A stretch of DNA of 64,000 nt from Perognathus longimembris pacificus (lineage: Eukaryota > Chordata > Mammalia > Rodentia > Heteromyidae). The DNA lies in assembly GCF_023159225.1 (NCBI RefSeq), contig NC_063181.1, forward strand, positions 10,003,606 through 10,067,605, in the 5' to 3' direction. Shown here piece by piece: positions 1 to 12,305 of this stretch (its first letter is position 1; every line of letters starts with the position of its first letter). Both the position numbers and the translations under genes were made by a program. The notes below the pieces were generated by a model. That model saw nothing but the letters and a program-made list of their open reading frames with translations, did not search any database and was not told where the DNA came from.

Positions 1-591
1 GCACAAAAACAAAAGATAACCACACCATCAGCACAAAGGAACTCTTTGTGTCACTCCTATCAGGCACAACGATGTCCCACCCCCCCTCCAGTCTCTGTCT
101 CTGGCAGCTATTAAATGCTTTTTCGTTTCTGTAAGTTTGACATTTCAAAAGTGTTATTTAAATGCAAGCATAGAATTTGTGACCTTTGGAGACTGGCTTT
201 AAAAAAAATTCATATAATTCTCCTGAAGTCTATTTAGCTTGTACGTGACAGAAAGGAAGAAACTATTAATACATGCTGGTTGAGATGAGAGTCTAACATT
301 TTTATCTATGCTGACCTCAAACCAAAATCCTTCTAATAGTTGCCCTTCAAGTAACGGGGAGGACAGGAGAACAGAGCCTCCATGATAGATTTTGAGGTAA
401 CTTCTATAGAAAGTGTGAGGTTTCAGTTAAGTGTCCGGGGATTTTGTTGTTTCTTTTGGCCTTCTCGTTTTTTGTTGTTTTCTTGGTTGCTTATGGTATT
501 TAATTACTTTATATGGTTTATTGAAAAGGCAATCCTTTCTCTGTTAAATTCCTTTAGTAATTTGTCAAAAGTAGCTTTATTTGTTTTTTGT
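1..591. other. Unassigned sequence, window start
   Basis: AT-rich unique or very old repeat sequence. I see no gene. A 74-residue ORF at 382 has no recognisable family and ends in the adjoining SINE. Confidence 0.5.
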
Positions 592-822
592 TGTCGTGGA
601 GCTTGAACTCGGGGCCTGGGCACTATCTCTGAGCTCTTTTGCTCAAGGCCAGTGCTCTACCATTTTGAGCCACAGCTCCATTACAGATTTTCAAGTGACT
701 AATTGGAGATAAGAGTCTCATGAGGACTTTTCTGCCTGGGCTGGCTTTGAACCATGATCCTCAGATCTCAGCCTCCTGTGTAGCTAGGATGACAGGCGTG
801 AGCCACTAGCACCTTGCCCGGT
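592..822 (-). mobile_element. Composite SINE (B1-like head, Geo-type tail)
   Basis: On the minus strand this reads B1-like head (cctgtcatcctagctacac), a linker with cttatctccaattag, then the Geo-type monomer (gtggctcaaaatggtagag). The same architecture recurs throughout the window, and the strand is given by the direction of the Geo tail and A-rich end. Confidence 0.85.
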
Positions 823-1738
823 TGAGAGTTTGATGCTCTCGAATCCTGAGCTCTCTGGACCTTGTACAGGTTAGAAGCACGTGTCGAGTACGTGGCCCGT
901 CTTAATGTTTTTATCGCCTATGAAACAGGAGGAGGGAAGTCTTGCAGCATGTCGATCCCTCATCTGGCTCATGACTTGTGTGAGGCCATCACCCCGGGGA
1001 GAAGGCCCGTTATGTGAGGAGAATGCTCCTGGCCACGGTTCTCATGGGGCCAACTGCTAGTTCAGTCACCGTCTTCGCCTCTGTTGGGGCTGCAGAGAGC
1101 TGCTCTGGAGAATTGTCACTCCGTCCTTCCGCTCATCAGAACATCACAAGATGCTGACAGAACGAATGTCAATGGTGCTCACCGTGCCAACCTTGGCAGC
1201 AACCCTGTGCATTTCCGTACCAGTACACGCAACGTGGGACTGATTTCCCCTTCCACCCTCTTTCACAGACCCCTTCACCTCCTCTCCTTCTGAGCTCAGA
1301 GCACGGGTGAGACACATGAGGCAACTGCCAGACTTGAGAAACAACAGCCTACATCCTCCACTGCGACATTGGTCCAGTCTCAGATTAATATCTTGGGAGA
1401 CTAGGTTAGGTCTCTCGGAAGTGGGCTGGGTTTCCTAGGATGGTATTAGTTACCATGAGGCTGTCCTGGGTGTTTGGCGGGAGGGGGGGGGGGGGTGAGG
1501 AGGTGGTCACACCTCTGTCATGAACCATAAACTAAATGAAAGTTCCCAAAGCCCATCAGATTCTTAGACCATGCTCTCGGATCTCCAGGATTGTGAGTCA
1601 GATAAAACTCTTTTCCTTGTAGATCACTAAGCTTCAATTATCTTCTTACTGATCACCCAAAACAGATAGACATCAGTCCTGTGATCCAATAGGAGGAAAG
1701 GAACAATGAATATAGATATGTGATTTTTCATGTGCATG
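823..1738. other. Unassigned unique sequence
   Basis: Mixed composition with a 12- to 13-base G run near 1484. No exon, promoter or known repeat is visible. Confidence 0.5.
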
Positions 1739-1958
1739 GTTGTACTGAGACTTGATCTCAGTACCTGGGCATGGTCCTTTAGCCTTATTACTTAAGAAAG
1801 GTGCTCTTGAGCCACACCTCCACTTCTGGCTTTTTGGTTGGGAATTGTAGATTAGAGTCTCATGGGCTTTTCTGCCCACACTGGCTTTGAACTTCTAGCA
1901 TCAGATCTCAGTATCCTAAGTAGCTAGGCTTACAGGTATGAGTCCCTGATGCCTGGTA
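1739..1958 (-). mobile_element. Composite B1/Geo SINE, diverged
   Basis: The Geo part and the B1-like part (tagctaggcttacaggtatg on +) are both recognisable but with many substitutions, so this is an older copy. Confidence 0.75.
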
Positions 1959-2212
1959 AAATATACGATTTTTAAGGTGAAAAACAGAAATTCAGAGAAA
2001 GTTGTATGGGCCACAACTATAGAGACATTTGCCTTCAGAAACTTGAGAAGCATTTAGCCAGATGGTATCTACAATACCTTTAAAGTCAAACCTTTTCTTA
2101 GTTAATAAACTTCTATATGTAGATCTAAGCTTTCTTTTTTATCTTCTAATATGGAAGGAAGGTTCAATTGTTCATTTGGTTTTGTTTCCCTTTATTTTTT
2201 AATTAACAAAAT

Positions 2213-2458
2213 TGTACTAGTTCTTGGGCTTTTTGAACTCAGGGCCTGGTTGCTGTCCCTGAACTTTTTATTTATTTATTTTTTGCTCAAGGCTGTTGCT
2301 CTGCCACTTGAGCCATAGCTCTACTTCCAGCTTTTTGGTGGTTAATTGTAGATAAGAGCCTCACAGACTTTCCTGCCCACACTGGCTTCAAACTGTGATC
2401 CTAGATCTCAGTCTCCTGAGTAGCTAGGATGACAGGTGTGAGTCATTAACACTCAGCT
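2213..2458 (-). mobile_element. Composite B1/Geo SINE
   Basis: Full-length pattern on the minus strand, with a T/A expansion (tttatttattttttgctcaa) between the two parts of the Geo monomer. Confidence 0.85.
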
Positions 2459-2465
2459 CTTTTGT

Positions 2466-2578
2466 TTCTTTGAGACAGGATCTCTCTATGTAGCTCAGGC
2501 TGTTCTTGAACTTGAGATCCTCCTGCCTCTCAACCTTCCAACTGTTGGGATTGCAGGATGTGCCACCATGCCTGGCTT
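2466..2578 (-). mobile_element. B1 SINE (7SL-derived)
   Basis: On + it starts gagacaggatctctctatgt and ends gccaccatgcctggctta, the reverse complement of a rodent B1. It abuts the composite SINE just upstream. Confidence 0.85.
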
Positions 2579-2627
2579 AGCTCAAAGTTGTTTGTTTAGG
2601 GATGGTTTTTGTTTGTTTGTTTGTTTT

Positions 2628-2850
2628 TGTGTCAGTACTGGGGCTTGAACTCAGGGCCTTGCAGTCTCAAATGCAAGCACCGCTAACACCCTTCCACTTG
2701 AGCCATAGCTCGAGTTCAAGATTTTTGCTGGTAAATTGGAGATAAAAGTCATGTGAATTTGTCTGTCTGGGCTAGCTTTGAACTTCATTCCCCAGCTCTT
2801 AGTCTCCTGATTAGATAGGAGTGCAGGCTTGAGCCAGCAGTGCCCATCTT
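2628..2850 (-). mobile_element. Composite B1/Geo SINE with GTTT tail
   Basis: Its A-rich 3' tail appears on + as a gtttgtttgtttgttt run at about 2608-2627. The Geo and B1-like halves follow, moderately diverged. Confidence 0.8.
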
Positions 2851-3778
2851 ACCTGATCCACAGGATGAGTGGTTTGCTGTTTGGAAAAAAAAAAAATAAT
2901 AACCGGAATTGAAATACTCTCACAAACTTACAGTTTCACTCAAGAGGACTCAGCTCTCTTTACAATTATTTAATTCACTTTTGCTCAGCATTCACTCCAC
3001 AATGAAAGCTAGCACTAAATAACAGAAAATTCACAATAGCCAGCACTGCTAGGTACTGTGAGAACAACAAAGAAATGTAAGTGGACTCTGCAGTCAAGAA
3101 GCTAAGACGTTGTTAGGACATTGTGATGAACACATCAGCAACACACATAGCCATGCAAGCTCAGCGACGTGGGGTACTAATGTCTCCCCACGTACAAGCA
3201 CAGACACACATGCTACTTCATCACTAAACATTCTGCAGACATAGACCAAAAGGATTATTTATTGCCTGGGATGATTTGCTATAGAAAATTGGCAGTTGCC
3301 AGGTTAACAACAATAGCAACAACAACAGTAGAAAAGAAAGGAAAACCTGCATTTCTGAGCTATTTGCCAAGACTTAGCAATGCAGTTCCCCAAAGCTTAC
3401 TGTGAAAGGTGATTTAATCGGTCTTCCTTTGTGTCTGTCCCACCCACAATGCCAAATGACAGGGAGTTGACTTAAGGCAGAGACCAGCATAAGTGTTCCA
3501 TGTTCTTGATACATAGGATTTGGAGAGGGGCTAAGATCCTAAGAGGAGGAGGAAGAGGAGGAGGCCATTTGATGAACTGAAAAGAACCTGTGCTGGGAAC
3601 TAAAATGCTCTTGTGCTTTCCACCTTGCCACTAAGTTGCCGCATTGTGTTGAGCATGATTCTGTACTGTGCCAGCATCTCTTGCGAGGAGGCAAAGTTTA
3701 AACTCAACATTTGTATTTGTTATGAGTGTCCAAGGAAATGGACGCGCGCGCATGCGTGCGTCTTTCATCCTCATTTGG
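2851..3778. other. Unassigned unique sequence
   Basis: AT-rich with a short GGA repeat at about 3541-3563. Nothing gene-like is recognised. Confidence 0.5.
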
Positions 3779-3958
3779 CATTTTTGCTCAAGGCTGGCCC
3801 TCTACCATTTGAGCCACAACTCTATCTCCAGCTTTTTGGTGTTTGCTTGGAGATAAGCGCCTCACAGACTTTTCTGCCTGGTCTAGCCTCAAACCGCAAT
3901 CCTCAGTTCTCAGCCTCCTAAAGAGCTAGGATTACAGGCGTGCGTCGCCACCATCAGG
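3779..3958 (-). mobile_element. Composite B1/Geo SINE, 3'-truncated Geo part
   Basis: Only the middle of the Geo monomer is kept before the B1-like head (aggattacaggcgtgcgtcg on +). Confidence 0.75.
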
Positions 3959-3959
3959 C

Positions 3960-4896
3960 GGAACTTTGAATCATGGAGCCTAGAGAATGAAGAGGGCGAC
4001 ATCACCCTTTATGCAGTCCCAGGCCTCCCATCTCACGAGATGCTCACCCACCTTCCCAGTCTGATACATGGGAAACTCTGAACCAAAGATGAAGGGGGCA
4101 ATTGCTCAGGACCCAATCAGAACTTGTCAAAACCCCTCCTGGCAGGGGCATTCTGGGAGCGCGATGTGCTGCTCTACAGGAGCACTCACAAGGCAGACTC
4201 TGCGCATGAGGGGTTCCCACTGGAAGTTTACTGCTGAAAGCTGTGGGTTGGGATGGAATGTTACCCCGGGAAGAGTCCCCCAGGCTCCCAGCCCTCCTCT
4301 CCTGCCTCTGTTTATGCTCGCAGTTCCGGTGCCTGGGTGGATGACAAGAGGTCAAGCGTGACTCAGAAGAGCGTTGTGAGCACAGCGACCCTGGATGCTG
4401 AGGGCCTGAGATGTTTATTACATTTCCCTTTCATTCTGTGCTCAGCTGGGCTCTTGGGGAAGGAAAGGAAGGAAAGAAGCCCACGCCGGCTCTGCAGTCA
4501 AGAAATATTGATGAAGTGTTGTCCATGTACTTTGCACTAGGAGAGAGCCGGAGGCAGCTAACTGCTGTCTAGAGCTGCTCAGGGACTTGGTTAAGAGCCT
4601 CGTGCTCCAATTTCCTTAAACAAAGCCACGGGCTGGGAGAAGGAACACTGGATATTAGAGTGTGGGGGAGTGGGGAGAAGCTTCGATTGGAGAGCATGGA
4701 AATGTGTCCCTAGAACAGACCAGACTTCTCCAAGATGAAGTGATTGAAGGGGACTGAGCGAAGTGACCTGGGCCAAATCTGTTGTCTTCAATAGAGGCAG
4801 GGATGAAGAACTGGGGCTGTAAACTGTGCAAGCTTTTCTTCCCTTTTCCAGTTCAACCTAAAGAACCCATAAACCCAGTCAATGTACTGCATGTTC

Positions 4897-4945
<49 letters not shown>

Positions 4946-5300
4946 TCCTCTCTCTTTCTCTGGTGATATGTGTAAGCTCTGCTGAGTCACTTAACCCTAG
5001 TGAGCCTTTATTTCTCACATTGGTACAGAGAGACGATTAGAGCTCCCTGGGGTGGGCAGTGGTATTGCCAAAGATTAAGCGAGACAATACAAGAGGCCTT
5101 TGGCATGGTGTCTGGCTCCTGGTAAGTGGTCTGCAGTTGGAAGTAGACATTTTATTTCTTCCTTGGATTAGGTAGAGAGCACACACAGTGCTGAGTTGAG
5201 GGGTCCCACAATATTGAGCCCAGCCCCTGCCCTTTTGGAGGATAGAAAATCAGTTCCTACATTATGATGGCAGAAAGACTCTCCCTAGATTGCATAAACA
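3960..5300. other. Unassigned sequence around a GT repeat
   Basis: The paired opposite ORFs near 4044-4361 show no known motif and share one stretch, so they are not supported. No retroposon is seen apart from the microsatellite at 4900. Confidence 0.5.
4900..4943 (+). repeat. GT microsatellite
   Basis: About 43 bases of (TG)n in unique sequence. Confidence 0.95.
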
Positions 5301-5307
5301 TGCAGTA

Positions 5308-5550
5308 CCAAGGCAGGAACCAGTGCCTCAGCTTCTGCCTGAACTCCCAGCTACTCAGGAGACTGAGATATGAAGATCCCAGTCCAAAGCTAGCCTGGGA
5401 AGGAAAGACTGTGACACTTGTATCTCCAATTAACCACCAAAAAAAACAGAAGAGGACCTGTGGCTCAAGTGGTAGAGTGCTAGCCTTGAGCAAAAATGCA
5501 AAAGGACAGGGCCTAGGCCCTGAGTTCAAGCACTAGGACTGGAACAAAAG
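5308..5550 (+). mobile_element. Composite B1/Geo SINE
   Basis: Plus-strand copy with actcaggagactgagatatg and gtggctcaagtggtagagtg. Its 3' tail runs into the long GGA polypurine tract that follows. Confidence 0.85.
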
Positions 5551-5790
5551 AAGAGGAGTAGAAGGAGGAAGAGGAGGAGACAACGAGGAGGAAGAAAAGG
5601 AGGAGGAGGAGGAGGAGGAGGCAGAAGAGGAGGAGGAGGAGGAGGAGGAGGAAGAGGAGAGGAAGAAGGACGATGAGGAGAAAGACAAGGAAAAGGAAGG
5701 GAAGGAGGATGAGGAGGAAGAACAAGAGGGGAGGGAATAAGAGGAAGAAGAGAAGGGAAAAGAGGAGGAGGGCGAGGAGGAGAAATCAGA
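5545..5790 (+). repeat. Polypurine GGA/GAA tract
   Basis: About 245 bases of almost uninterrupted purine (aggaggaggaggaggaggag and variants), apparently grown from the tail of the preceding SINE. Ser- or Glu-rich ORFs through it are by-products of the repeat. Confidence 0.9.
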
Positions 5791-6681
5791 CATCAGGTTC
5801 TATGAATTGCTCCAGAATTTCATTGAAATGCCCTACCAGAGAGAATTGCAGATGAGGCAAGACCCAGACCGGGATGAGCAATGGAGACAGTAGCAAGAAA
5901 CCCATAGGTGCAGAATAGGTGAGGCAGGTCAGCCATGCTGGATAGTACAAAGAAAGCGCCAGGCATGGGAGGATAGACTGACCTCCCAGTTTGGGTGCCT
6001 GCTACTCTTACTGTCTCTGGACCCCACCTTCTCCAAGCATCTTAAGACATTGCAACAAAGAATGAGCCTGGAGAAGTGAACTCTACCCCTGAGCAGTGCC
6101 ATCTTTGGAAAACCCAAGAAGTCCCAAGCTCTTCTTGTTCCCAATGTCCTCAAGCCTTGGTAGGCCAGAGGTGGGCGGGGGAGAAGTCAGTGGGGCTGGA
6201 ACTCAACCTTTCTCCCTGTGTGTTCTCATCGCACAAGGAAGTGGGAAACACGCTCTCTGCTGTGGGGAAACATGTGATTTCTGTTGGAGTCACTTGGTTT
6301 TTCAAGAGCTATATTGAGATGTGATTTACATACCATATAATTCACCCAGCTAAAGTGCACCAGTCAGGGTTTTTCATACACTCACATAATCATGAGCCCA
6401 TCACCGCAATCAATTTTAGGACATTTCATCACCCCTGAAAGAAACACTGTGTCCATTAGCAGGCATTCCCCACTTCCCTTCAAATCTCCCACCACTACTA
6501 CCCGGCCCTAAACAACTACTGGTCTACTTTCCATCCTTATTGATCTGTTTATTTGGGGCATTTGACATAAATAGGATCATATAATAAATAGGGCTGATTT
6601 CTGTCACTTAGTATGTATTTTCAAAGCTTATCTGTGTTGTAGCATACATCATTCCTTTTTAATTTCATTCTATATATTCAG

Positions 6682-6850
6682 AGTGTGTGTGTGTGTGTTG
6701 TGTATGTGTGTGTGTGTACTAGGGCTTGAACTCAGAGACTTATATTCTTATTTTTCCTTTTTTGGTCTTTTCTTTTCAGTTAAGGGGATCGAACCCAGGA
6801 CATTGCACTTACTAGGCAAGTGCATTGCCACTGAGCTACATCCCAGCCCA
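6682..6850 (-). mobile_element. ID-like SINE plus GT repeat inside the L1
   Basis: A GT run and a short Geo-like start (ctagggcttgaactcagag) are followed by an ID-type monomer on the minus strand (actgagctacatcccagccc on +). Confidence 0.65.
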
Positions 6851-7044
6851 GTATATTTACTCTTAACTACTTATAAAATAATGTAGCCTGAAATTTTGTA
6901 CACTGCATCAATCCTTTTAAATCAACCTGGATCTGATAAATACCTGTGTGAAATAATATAGAACTATTATATGGCTCATGCTCATTGAAAAGCATGCTAT
7001 AAACTCAGAGCAGTAATACCCACTTCTAACCCTATCAGAGCCTT

Positions 7045-7228
7045 ATACTCTTGCTCAGCATTTTTTGTTCTTCTACTCGAGCCACAACTCTACTTACGGC
7101 TTATTTTGCTACTTAATTGAAGAAAAAGATCTCTCTGATTGGTGTGTCCAGGCTCGTTTTGAACCTTGAGCCTGAGATGTCATCCTCTTGGGTAGCTAGG
7201 ATTACTGGTGTGAGCCACCAGCACCCAG
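7045..7228 (-). mobile_element. Composite B1/Geo SINE, old
   Basis: Diverged copy inserted in the old L1; tagctaggattactggtgtg marks the B1-like head. Confidence 0.7.
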
Positions 7229-7774
7229 CGATTCATTCTTTTTTTTAAATATATATATATAACAAATCATAATCCACGGTGTAGATCCACATACCCCTGC
7301 CCCCTTAATTTATCCTTCATCAGTCCCTAGACACATGGTTTGATGGCATCTTTTGGGTCCTGTCAACAGTGAGTGCAGCCAAGAAAACTGACTTATAAAT
7401 TCTTCTATGAATGTAAGTTTTCATTTCTTGCGGTATATACCTAGGAGTGAAACTTCTTTCTGAGGAAACTAACTGCCAAGCACTGTTTTCCAAAATGGCT
7501 GCACCATTTTACCTTGTCATCAGCAATGTAGGAAATCCCAATTTTTCTCCACCTACACCAACGACATCTCTGTCTTATTTTATGTATTTTATCCCAGCCA
7601 GTATAGTACCTGATCACATTTTAATTTATATTTTCCTAATGAATAAAGATGTTGAGTATATTTTCACCATAGGCTTTTTCTATATCTCTTTTAGAAAAGA
7701 TCCTTTAGATCTTCATTTCATTTTGTTAATAAAAATATAGAGTTTTATTTTGTCTTCTTTAGGGGTATTTTGTC

Positions 7775-7975
7775 ATTTTTTTTTCTTTTTAACATTATCT
7801 TAGAGTAGCTGTACAAAGGAGGCGACATGCAAAAAAGCAATATATAAACACAATGTGTTTTGATTCATCACTCCTTCAACATTTTCATTTTCCTTCAATC
7901 CACCTCCTTCCCTTACTTTTCTTATTTTTGTGGTATATATGGCGAGTTCTTGATCTTTTCCTCTTTTGGTGAAGT
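7775..7975 (-). mobile_element. Possible L1 3'-end insert
   Basis: This stretch resembles the one at 25555-25830 (gtgtacaaagg..., C/T-rich middle, end near tctttgt) and breaks the flow of the L1M. A rodent-lineage L1 3' end is the likeliest source; the family is not certain. Confidence 0.35.
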
Positions 7976-8339
7976 CATTCATCTTTGTATTACTTAGTTA
8001 TAAAATTTACTTAGATATTCTGGATAGTTTGAAAACTTCTAACAGATAGGTGATTTGCAAGTGTTTTCTTCCATTCTGTTATTTCTCTATTTGTTTTTGA
8101 AAGTCTCATATATAACACAAACATTTTAATCTATTTTAATCAATTATCTGTTTTTCCAGTTTTTATTTCATTATTGTGCTTTAAGTGTAGACAATTATTG
8201 CCTATATTTTCTTCTAAGACATTTGGAGCTTTAGTTCATGCATTTAAATCTATTATATATTTGACTTCCTTTTGTGGGGCATGGTATGGTATAAGGAAAA
8301 GATCCAAATATATTTTTCTACATAGATATCTAGCTATTC

Positions 8340-8358
8340 CATATATATATATATATAT

Positions 8359-8400
<42 letters not shown>
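8340..8400 (+). repeat. TA/CA compound microsatellite
   Basis: A (TA)n run of about 18 bases is followed by (CA)n of about 40 bases. Confidence 0.95.
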
Positions 8401-8649
8401 CCTTTCCCTGTTGAATGTCTTGATGCCTGAATTATCCAGCCTTTTACCACTATCCCAAAATACCTGAGATAACCTAATTGGGGTGGGGGGAGCCATATGT
8501 TGTTCATAGTGTGGGAGGTGCAAAAGATTAAGATTAGTTCATTGGTTCAATCACTGGTGAAGAATAAGCAGCCACAGAAAAGTGGGGGAGCCAGTCTTTT
8601 ATAGCATTGTCCACTAAGGAAGGGGCTATGTCTACAGAGTCAAGATTGA

Positions 8650-8763
8650 ATATGAATCTATAATCATAGCTATTCAAAAGGCTCGCTGATGTCCGACAAA
8701 CAGGGTTCAAAGCCAATTCGGGTAGACAAACTCTTAAGACTCTCCTGTTATCTCCATCTAACC

Positions 8764-8800
<37 letters not shown>

Positions 8801-8885
8801 GTAGAGGTGTCACTCAAGTGGTAGAATGCCAGTTTAACAAGGGTTAAAGGCCTGTATTCAAACCAAAAGAAAGAAGAAAAGGAAG
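8650..8885 (+). mobile_element. Composite B1/Geo SINE with CA repeat in its linker
   Basis: The B1-like part (ataatcatagctattcaaaa) is followed by ctgttatctccatctaacca, then a 34-base CA repeat at 8764-8797, then the Geo part (cactcaagtggtagaatgcc). Confidence 0.75.
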
Positions 8886-9296
8886 GAAGCAAGCAAGCAA
8901 GAGTTAAAGCCAAGGCCTCCTAGATCTCTCCAAACTCCTCAGTTAGAATGGCCCTGAGACAGAATTAAATGATGGACTCTGCAAAGGTCATTCTGCCTGA
9001 GAGAAGAACTAGAATTGACTAATGTTCTTAATTGGAAGTATGGGAGTACCTGATAATCTATGTGTCCTGTTAACTGATCAAGCTCTTTCAAACAAAGTGT
9101 CTTAAGCTTGGCACTGGAATTGTCCCTAAAGAAATTACACCATCCAGTGAGAGTTCAGGTTGTGACAGACAAAGGAATCCCACCTCAAACCACCTATCAA
9201 GAACTCCTTTGGCTTGAGTTGAAGCAAAATAACACATGGAAGAGCATGGATCTCACACTTTAATTTCCTCTAACTGTAAGTCATAAAAGCAAGCTT

Positions 9297-9595
9297 TGCC
9301 AGTCCTGGGGCTTGAACTCAGGGCCTGAGCACTGTCCCTGGCTTCTTTTTGCTCCAGGCTTGCACTCTACCACTTGAACCACAGTGCTACTTCTGGCTTT
9401 CTATATATATATATATATATATATACATATATATATGTATATATATATATACATATATATATGTATATATATATACATATATATACATATATATATGTAT
9501 ATATATATACATATATATGGTGCTGAGGAATTTAACCCAGGGCTTCATGTATATGAGGAAAGCACTCTACCATTAGGCCATTATTCCCAAGCCCC
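9297..9595 (-). mobile_element. IDL-Geo dimeric SINE split by a TA repeat
   Basis: On + the Geo monomer (ggggcttgaactcagggcc) is at 9297-9400 and the ID-type monomer (ggtgctgaggaatttaaccc) is at 9518-9595. Where a short linker should be there are about 120 bases of TATA/TACA repeat. Confidence 0.8.
9401..9519. repeat. TATA/TACA palindromic microsatellite
   Basis: Alternating (TA)n blocks broken by regularly spaced TAC and GTA units make much of the tract self-complementary, so it can form cruciforms. Confidence 0.95.
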
Positions 9596-10280
9596 AAAAT
9601 TTAGTCTCTGAATGTTAAATTCCCCTGGAACTTCACGAATAAGGAGGTTCAGATCTGAGGTGCTCCTAAATTTTACACATTTTACTATGGACTTTTCTAC
9701 AGGCAGTTTATAATTGGAAGATTCTAGTAGATTATTGAATTCCATTGAAAAGTATCTGATATACTATGCTGGACAGTGTAGTTACATAAATTTGGATGGG
9801 TAAAGGAGCCAATTTCCAAACATAGGTACAGAGAGAGCACTTTGGAGTTCATTAGTAGACTATTATGTCCCACTTTCAAACCTGTGGGGTGAACTCAAGA
9901 TTTCCTTGAAGAGGTACTAGAAATATAAACAAAGATTATCCAGAAACCGGGTCCTCTCTCTTGGTTGGTTCTTGGCTTAATTACCAACCCCTGTGGACTA
10001 GGATAGGCATCTAAAAGTTGTTACGGAGGAATGCCTTGTACTTATTCTTATTCTTGATATTTCCTTTCATTCCAGGTGTGGTGTTTTTTATTTCTCACAT
10101 TGCTTATTTTGCATTTTCTTCTTGGGAAGATTTGCTCAGAAGTTCATGCCACAATCTCCATCCTAATCTTTGTGACTAATGAAAATGCTAGTCTCATATT
10201 TTTATGTACTTGTGCTGTTTTTTTTTTTCCTTATTGATCAACTAGTTTTAAGTAGAAAGTAGAAAAAAAGCAACAATATT

Positions 10281-10375
10281 ACCTGGCTGGTGGCACACAC
10301 CTGTAATCATAGCACTCTGCAGGCTGAGGCAGGAGAATCACTAGTTCCAGGCTAGCCTGACTCAAAGACAACAAT
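10281..10375 (+). mobile_element. B1 monomer SINE
   Basis: It reads ggctggtggcacacacctgt and gcaggctgaggcaggagaat, with an A-rich tail caacaataacaacacc. Confidence 0.8.
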
Positions 10376-10729
10376 AACAACACCAAAGGCACTAACCTCC
10401 AAACGTCCACTGTCATCAAACTGCACAGTCGTTCACAAGGTCTACTTCAAATGTTTTAAAAGACACTTATACAAATAGAACATATATTTATACAAGTTTA
10501 TAAATGAGTTTCATGTGTGTAGGTATGTAATTATGTAGAATATGTTCTGTATACACACACATACAAAATTATGTCTTTTACCATGCATCTAGGATGTATG
10601 TATTTTGCCTTTTACCTTGGCCAGTGATATTTGCCGAAGTTAGGCAGGCTCCAACTCCTCAGATTGAGAGCCGGGGCTCCAACCTGAACCGCCTAGACCA
10701 TCCCAAGTACTTGTTAAAGTGGGCTGATG

Positions 10730-10855
10730 GGGGCGGGGACAGGGAGAGGGATTGATGGGGTGAAATCAATTGGAATTCATTGTAAACCTGTACCAAAATG
10801 TTAACAATAAACCCCCTCCCCCATAATTAATGTAAGTTAATAAAAACAAACAGAC
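10730..10855 (+). repeat. Unclassified A-rich-ended repeat, possibly L1 3' end
   Basis: A G-rich stretch passes into aacaataaaccccctccccc and then a-rich sequence, as in 3' ends of retroposons. The family is not recognised. Confidence 0.3.
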
Positions 10856-10969
10856 TGATGGGGCCCGCTCCCCGAGTTTCTCTGATTCTGTGCATGTATG
10901 TTTGGATTTATGTGGACCATACTACAGCTTCAAGGCATGCATGGGGCATCATGGAAAGAGTTCCTTGTC

Positions 10970-11200
10970 AATGCTGATGCTGGTAGCTTAGCTACTTGGG
11001 AGGCTAAGATCTGAGAATCATGGTTCAAGGCCAGCCTGGGCAGGGGAAAAAAAATCCATGTAACTCTTTTCTCTTATTAACCACCAAAAGGCTGGAAGTG
11101 GAGCTTTGGCTCAAGTGGTACAATGGCAGCCTTGAGTGGAAAAAGCTAAGGGGTAGGGCTGAAGTTCTTAGAACAGGCACATAAATAAGAAAATAAATAG
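10970..11200 (+). mobile_element. Composite B1/Geo SINE
   Basis: Both halves are visible (tagctacttgggaggctaag; tggctcaagtggtacaatgg), with tail aataagaaaataaatagg. Confidence 0.8.
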
Positions 11201-12111
11201 GAAATGCTATACTCTAATTTCATACTTAAGAGATTTTCTCTCTCCCTACCATCTCCATAAATGGTGCAAGATTATTGCTAAGTTTAAGATGTAGGGAGCC
11301 CAGCAGTCATTGACTCCCCCTTCCTTCCTTGCTTTCAAGCAACTAGAAGAGCATCTGTACTTCATGGCTGAAGCAGGGAGTCGCTAATGGACCCCTGGTC
11401 AGGTGCCATGCCGAGTGCAAATCTCTGGTTCTACAGATCCTATAAGGCTCTGCCCAAGGAAAAATAATGCCGGAATGTTTGACTGCCCAGAGCACAGGTG
11501 CGCATACCTGCAGCCTCTCTGAAAGCCAGCTTCGCTGAGCCTCCCTTCTTCACTCCTCATCAAAGGCTAGATGTAGAGACAAGGAAAGAAGGCATACTCC
11601 ATAAAATGAATGACTGCCAATTCCACCACAAGTTTGGACAATATCTTTGTTGATGCACAAGACATTCCTGTTACAACAAGCATCAATTTAGATTAAAAGC
11701 AATAAATCTTCTGGGGTTCAAGTGACAAGTATGTTTGGGCTCGTGATTCTCCCTTCTGGAACACACACAGGAAGAAGGGAAGTAAGAAAGATGGCTCATT
11801 TTGCATGGAGGTGCCAAGTCCAAAACTGAGATCAAGGGATGAATCTTAGGAAGTCCCAAATAAATATTTATGGGGACTAAAGCCTGATAAATGGGGAGTT
11901 CATTTGGGACATGTGAACATTTTTAGTGAGTTTTAGACATTTGTTCACACCGCTCCTCTCTCGGCTGAGAAATTCCTTATGCGTCAGTGAGTAGGCTTGT
12001 CTCAACACGATGTCACAGTCCTGTCTATAGCAGATTAGATCAGGGACAGTGTCTGATCCAAATGGCGAGGGCTAAACAGACACAATAGTCTGTCTGCCAG
12101 TCTTTCTTCCT

Positions 12112-12305
12112 CTTTTTTTTTTTTAATTACCAGAGGTTAACCCAGGGCCTCATTCATTCATGCTGAGCACACAGCACTTCGGTTTTTATATTTTGATTCT
12201 GAGACACAGTCTCCTTACTTCTGCCTGGACTGGCCTGGAACTTTCAATCCTCCTGTCTCTGTCTTCTAAGTAGCTGAGATTACAGGCCCCTACTCTTGTG
12301 CCTCA
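12112..12305 (-). mobile_element. Old B1-type SINE
   Basis: A T run at 12112-12124 (the A tail in reverse) is followed by a diverged ID-like part and a B1-like head ending agctgagattacaggcccct on +. Confidence 0.6.

Larger units (their letters stand above)
6290..8340 (-). mobile_element. Old L1 fragment (L1M type), minus strand, interrupted
   Basis: On + the sequence follows the reverse complement of the 3' portion of an old mammalian L1: tgagatgtgatttacatacc, then caagcactgttttccaaaat, then gatttgcaagtgttttcttc. Inserts at about 6680-6850, 7045-7228 and probably 7775-7975 split it. The reading frame is destroyed, so this is a relic. Confidence 0.75.
9600..12110. other. Unassigned sequence between listed SINEs
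   Basis: AT-rich 9600-10280 and 11200-12110 carry no recognised gene. Old, unclassified repeats are possible near 11300-11530. Confidence 0.45.

Noticed and set aside
6780..6850. tRNA-like sequence (also at 22720, 31370 and 41874)
   Set aside because: These are ID-type SINE monomers derived from tRNA-Ala, with A-rich tails and degraded boxes, not tRNA genes.
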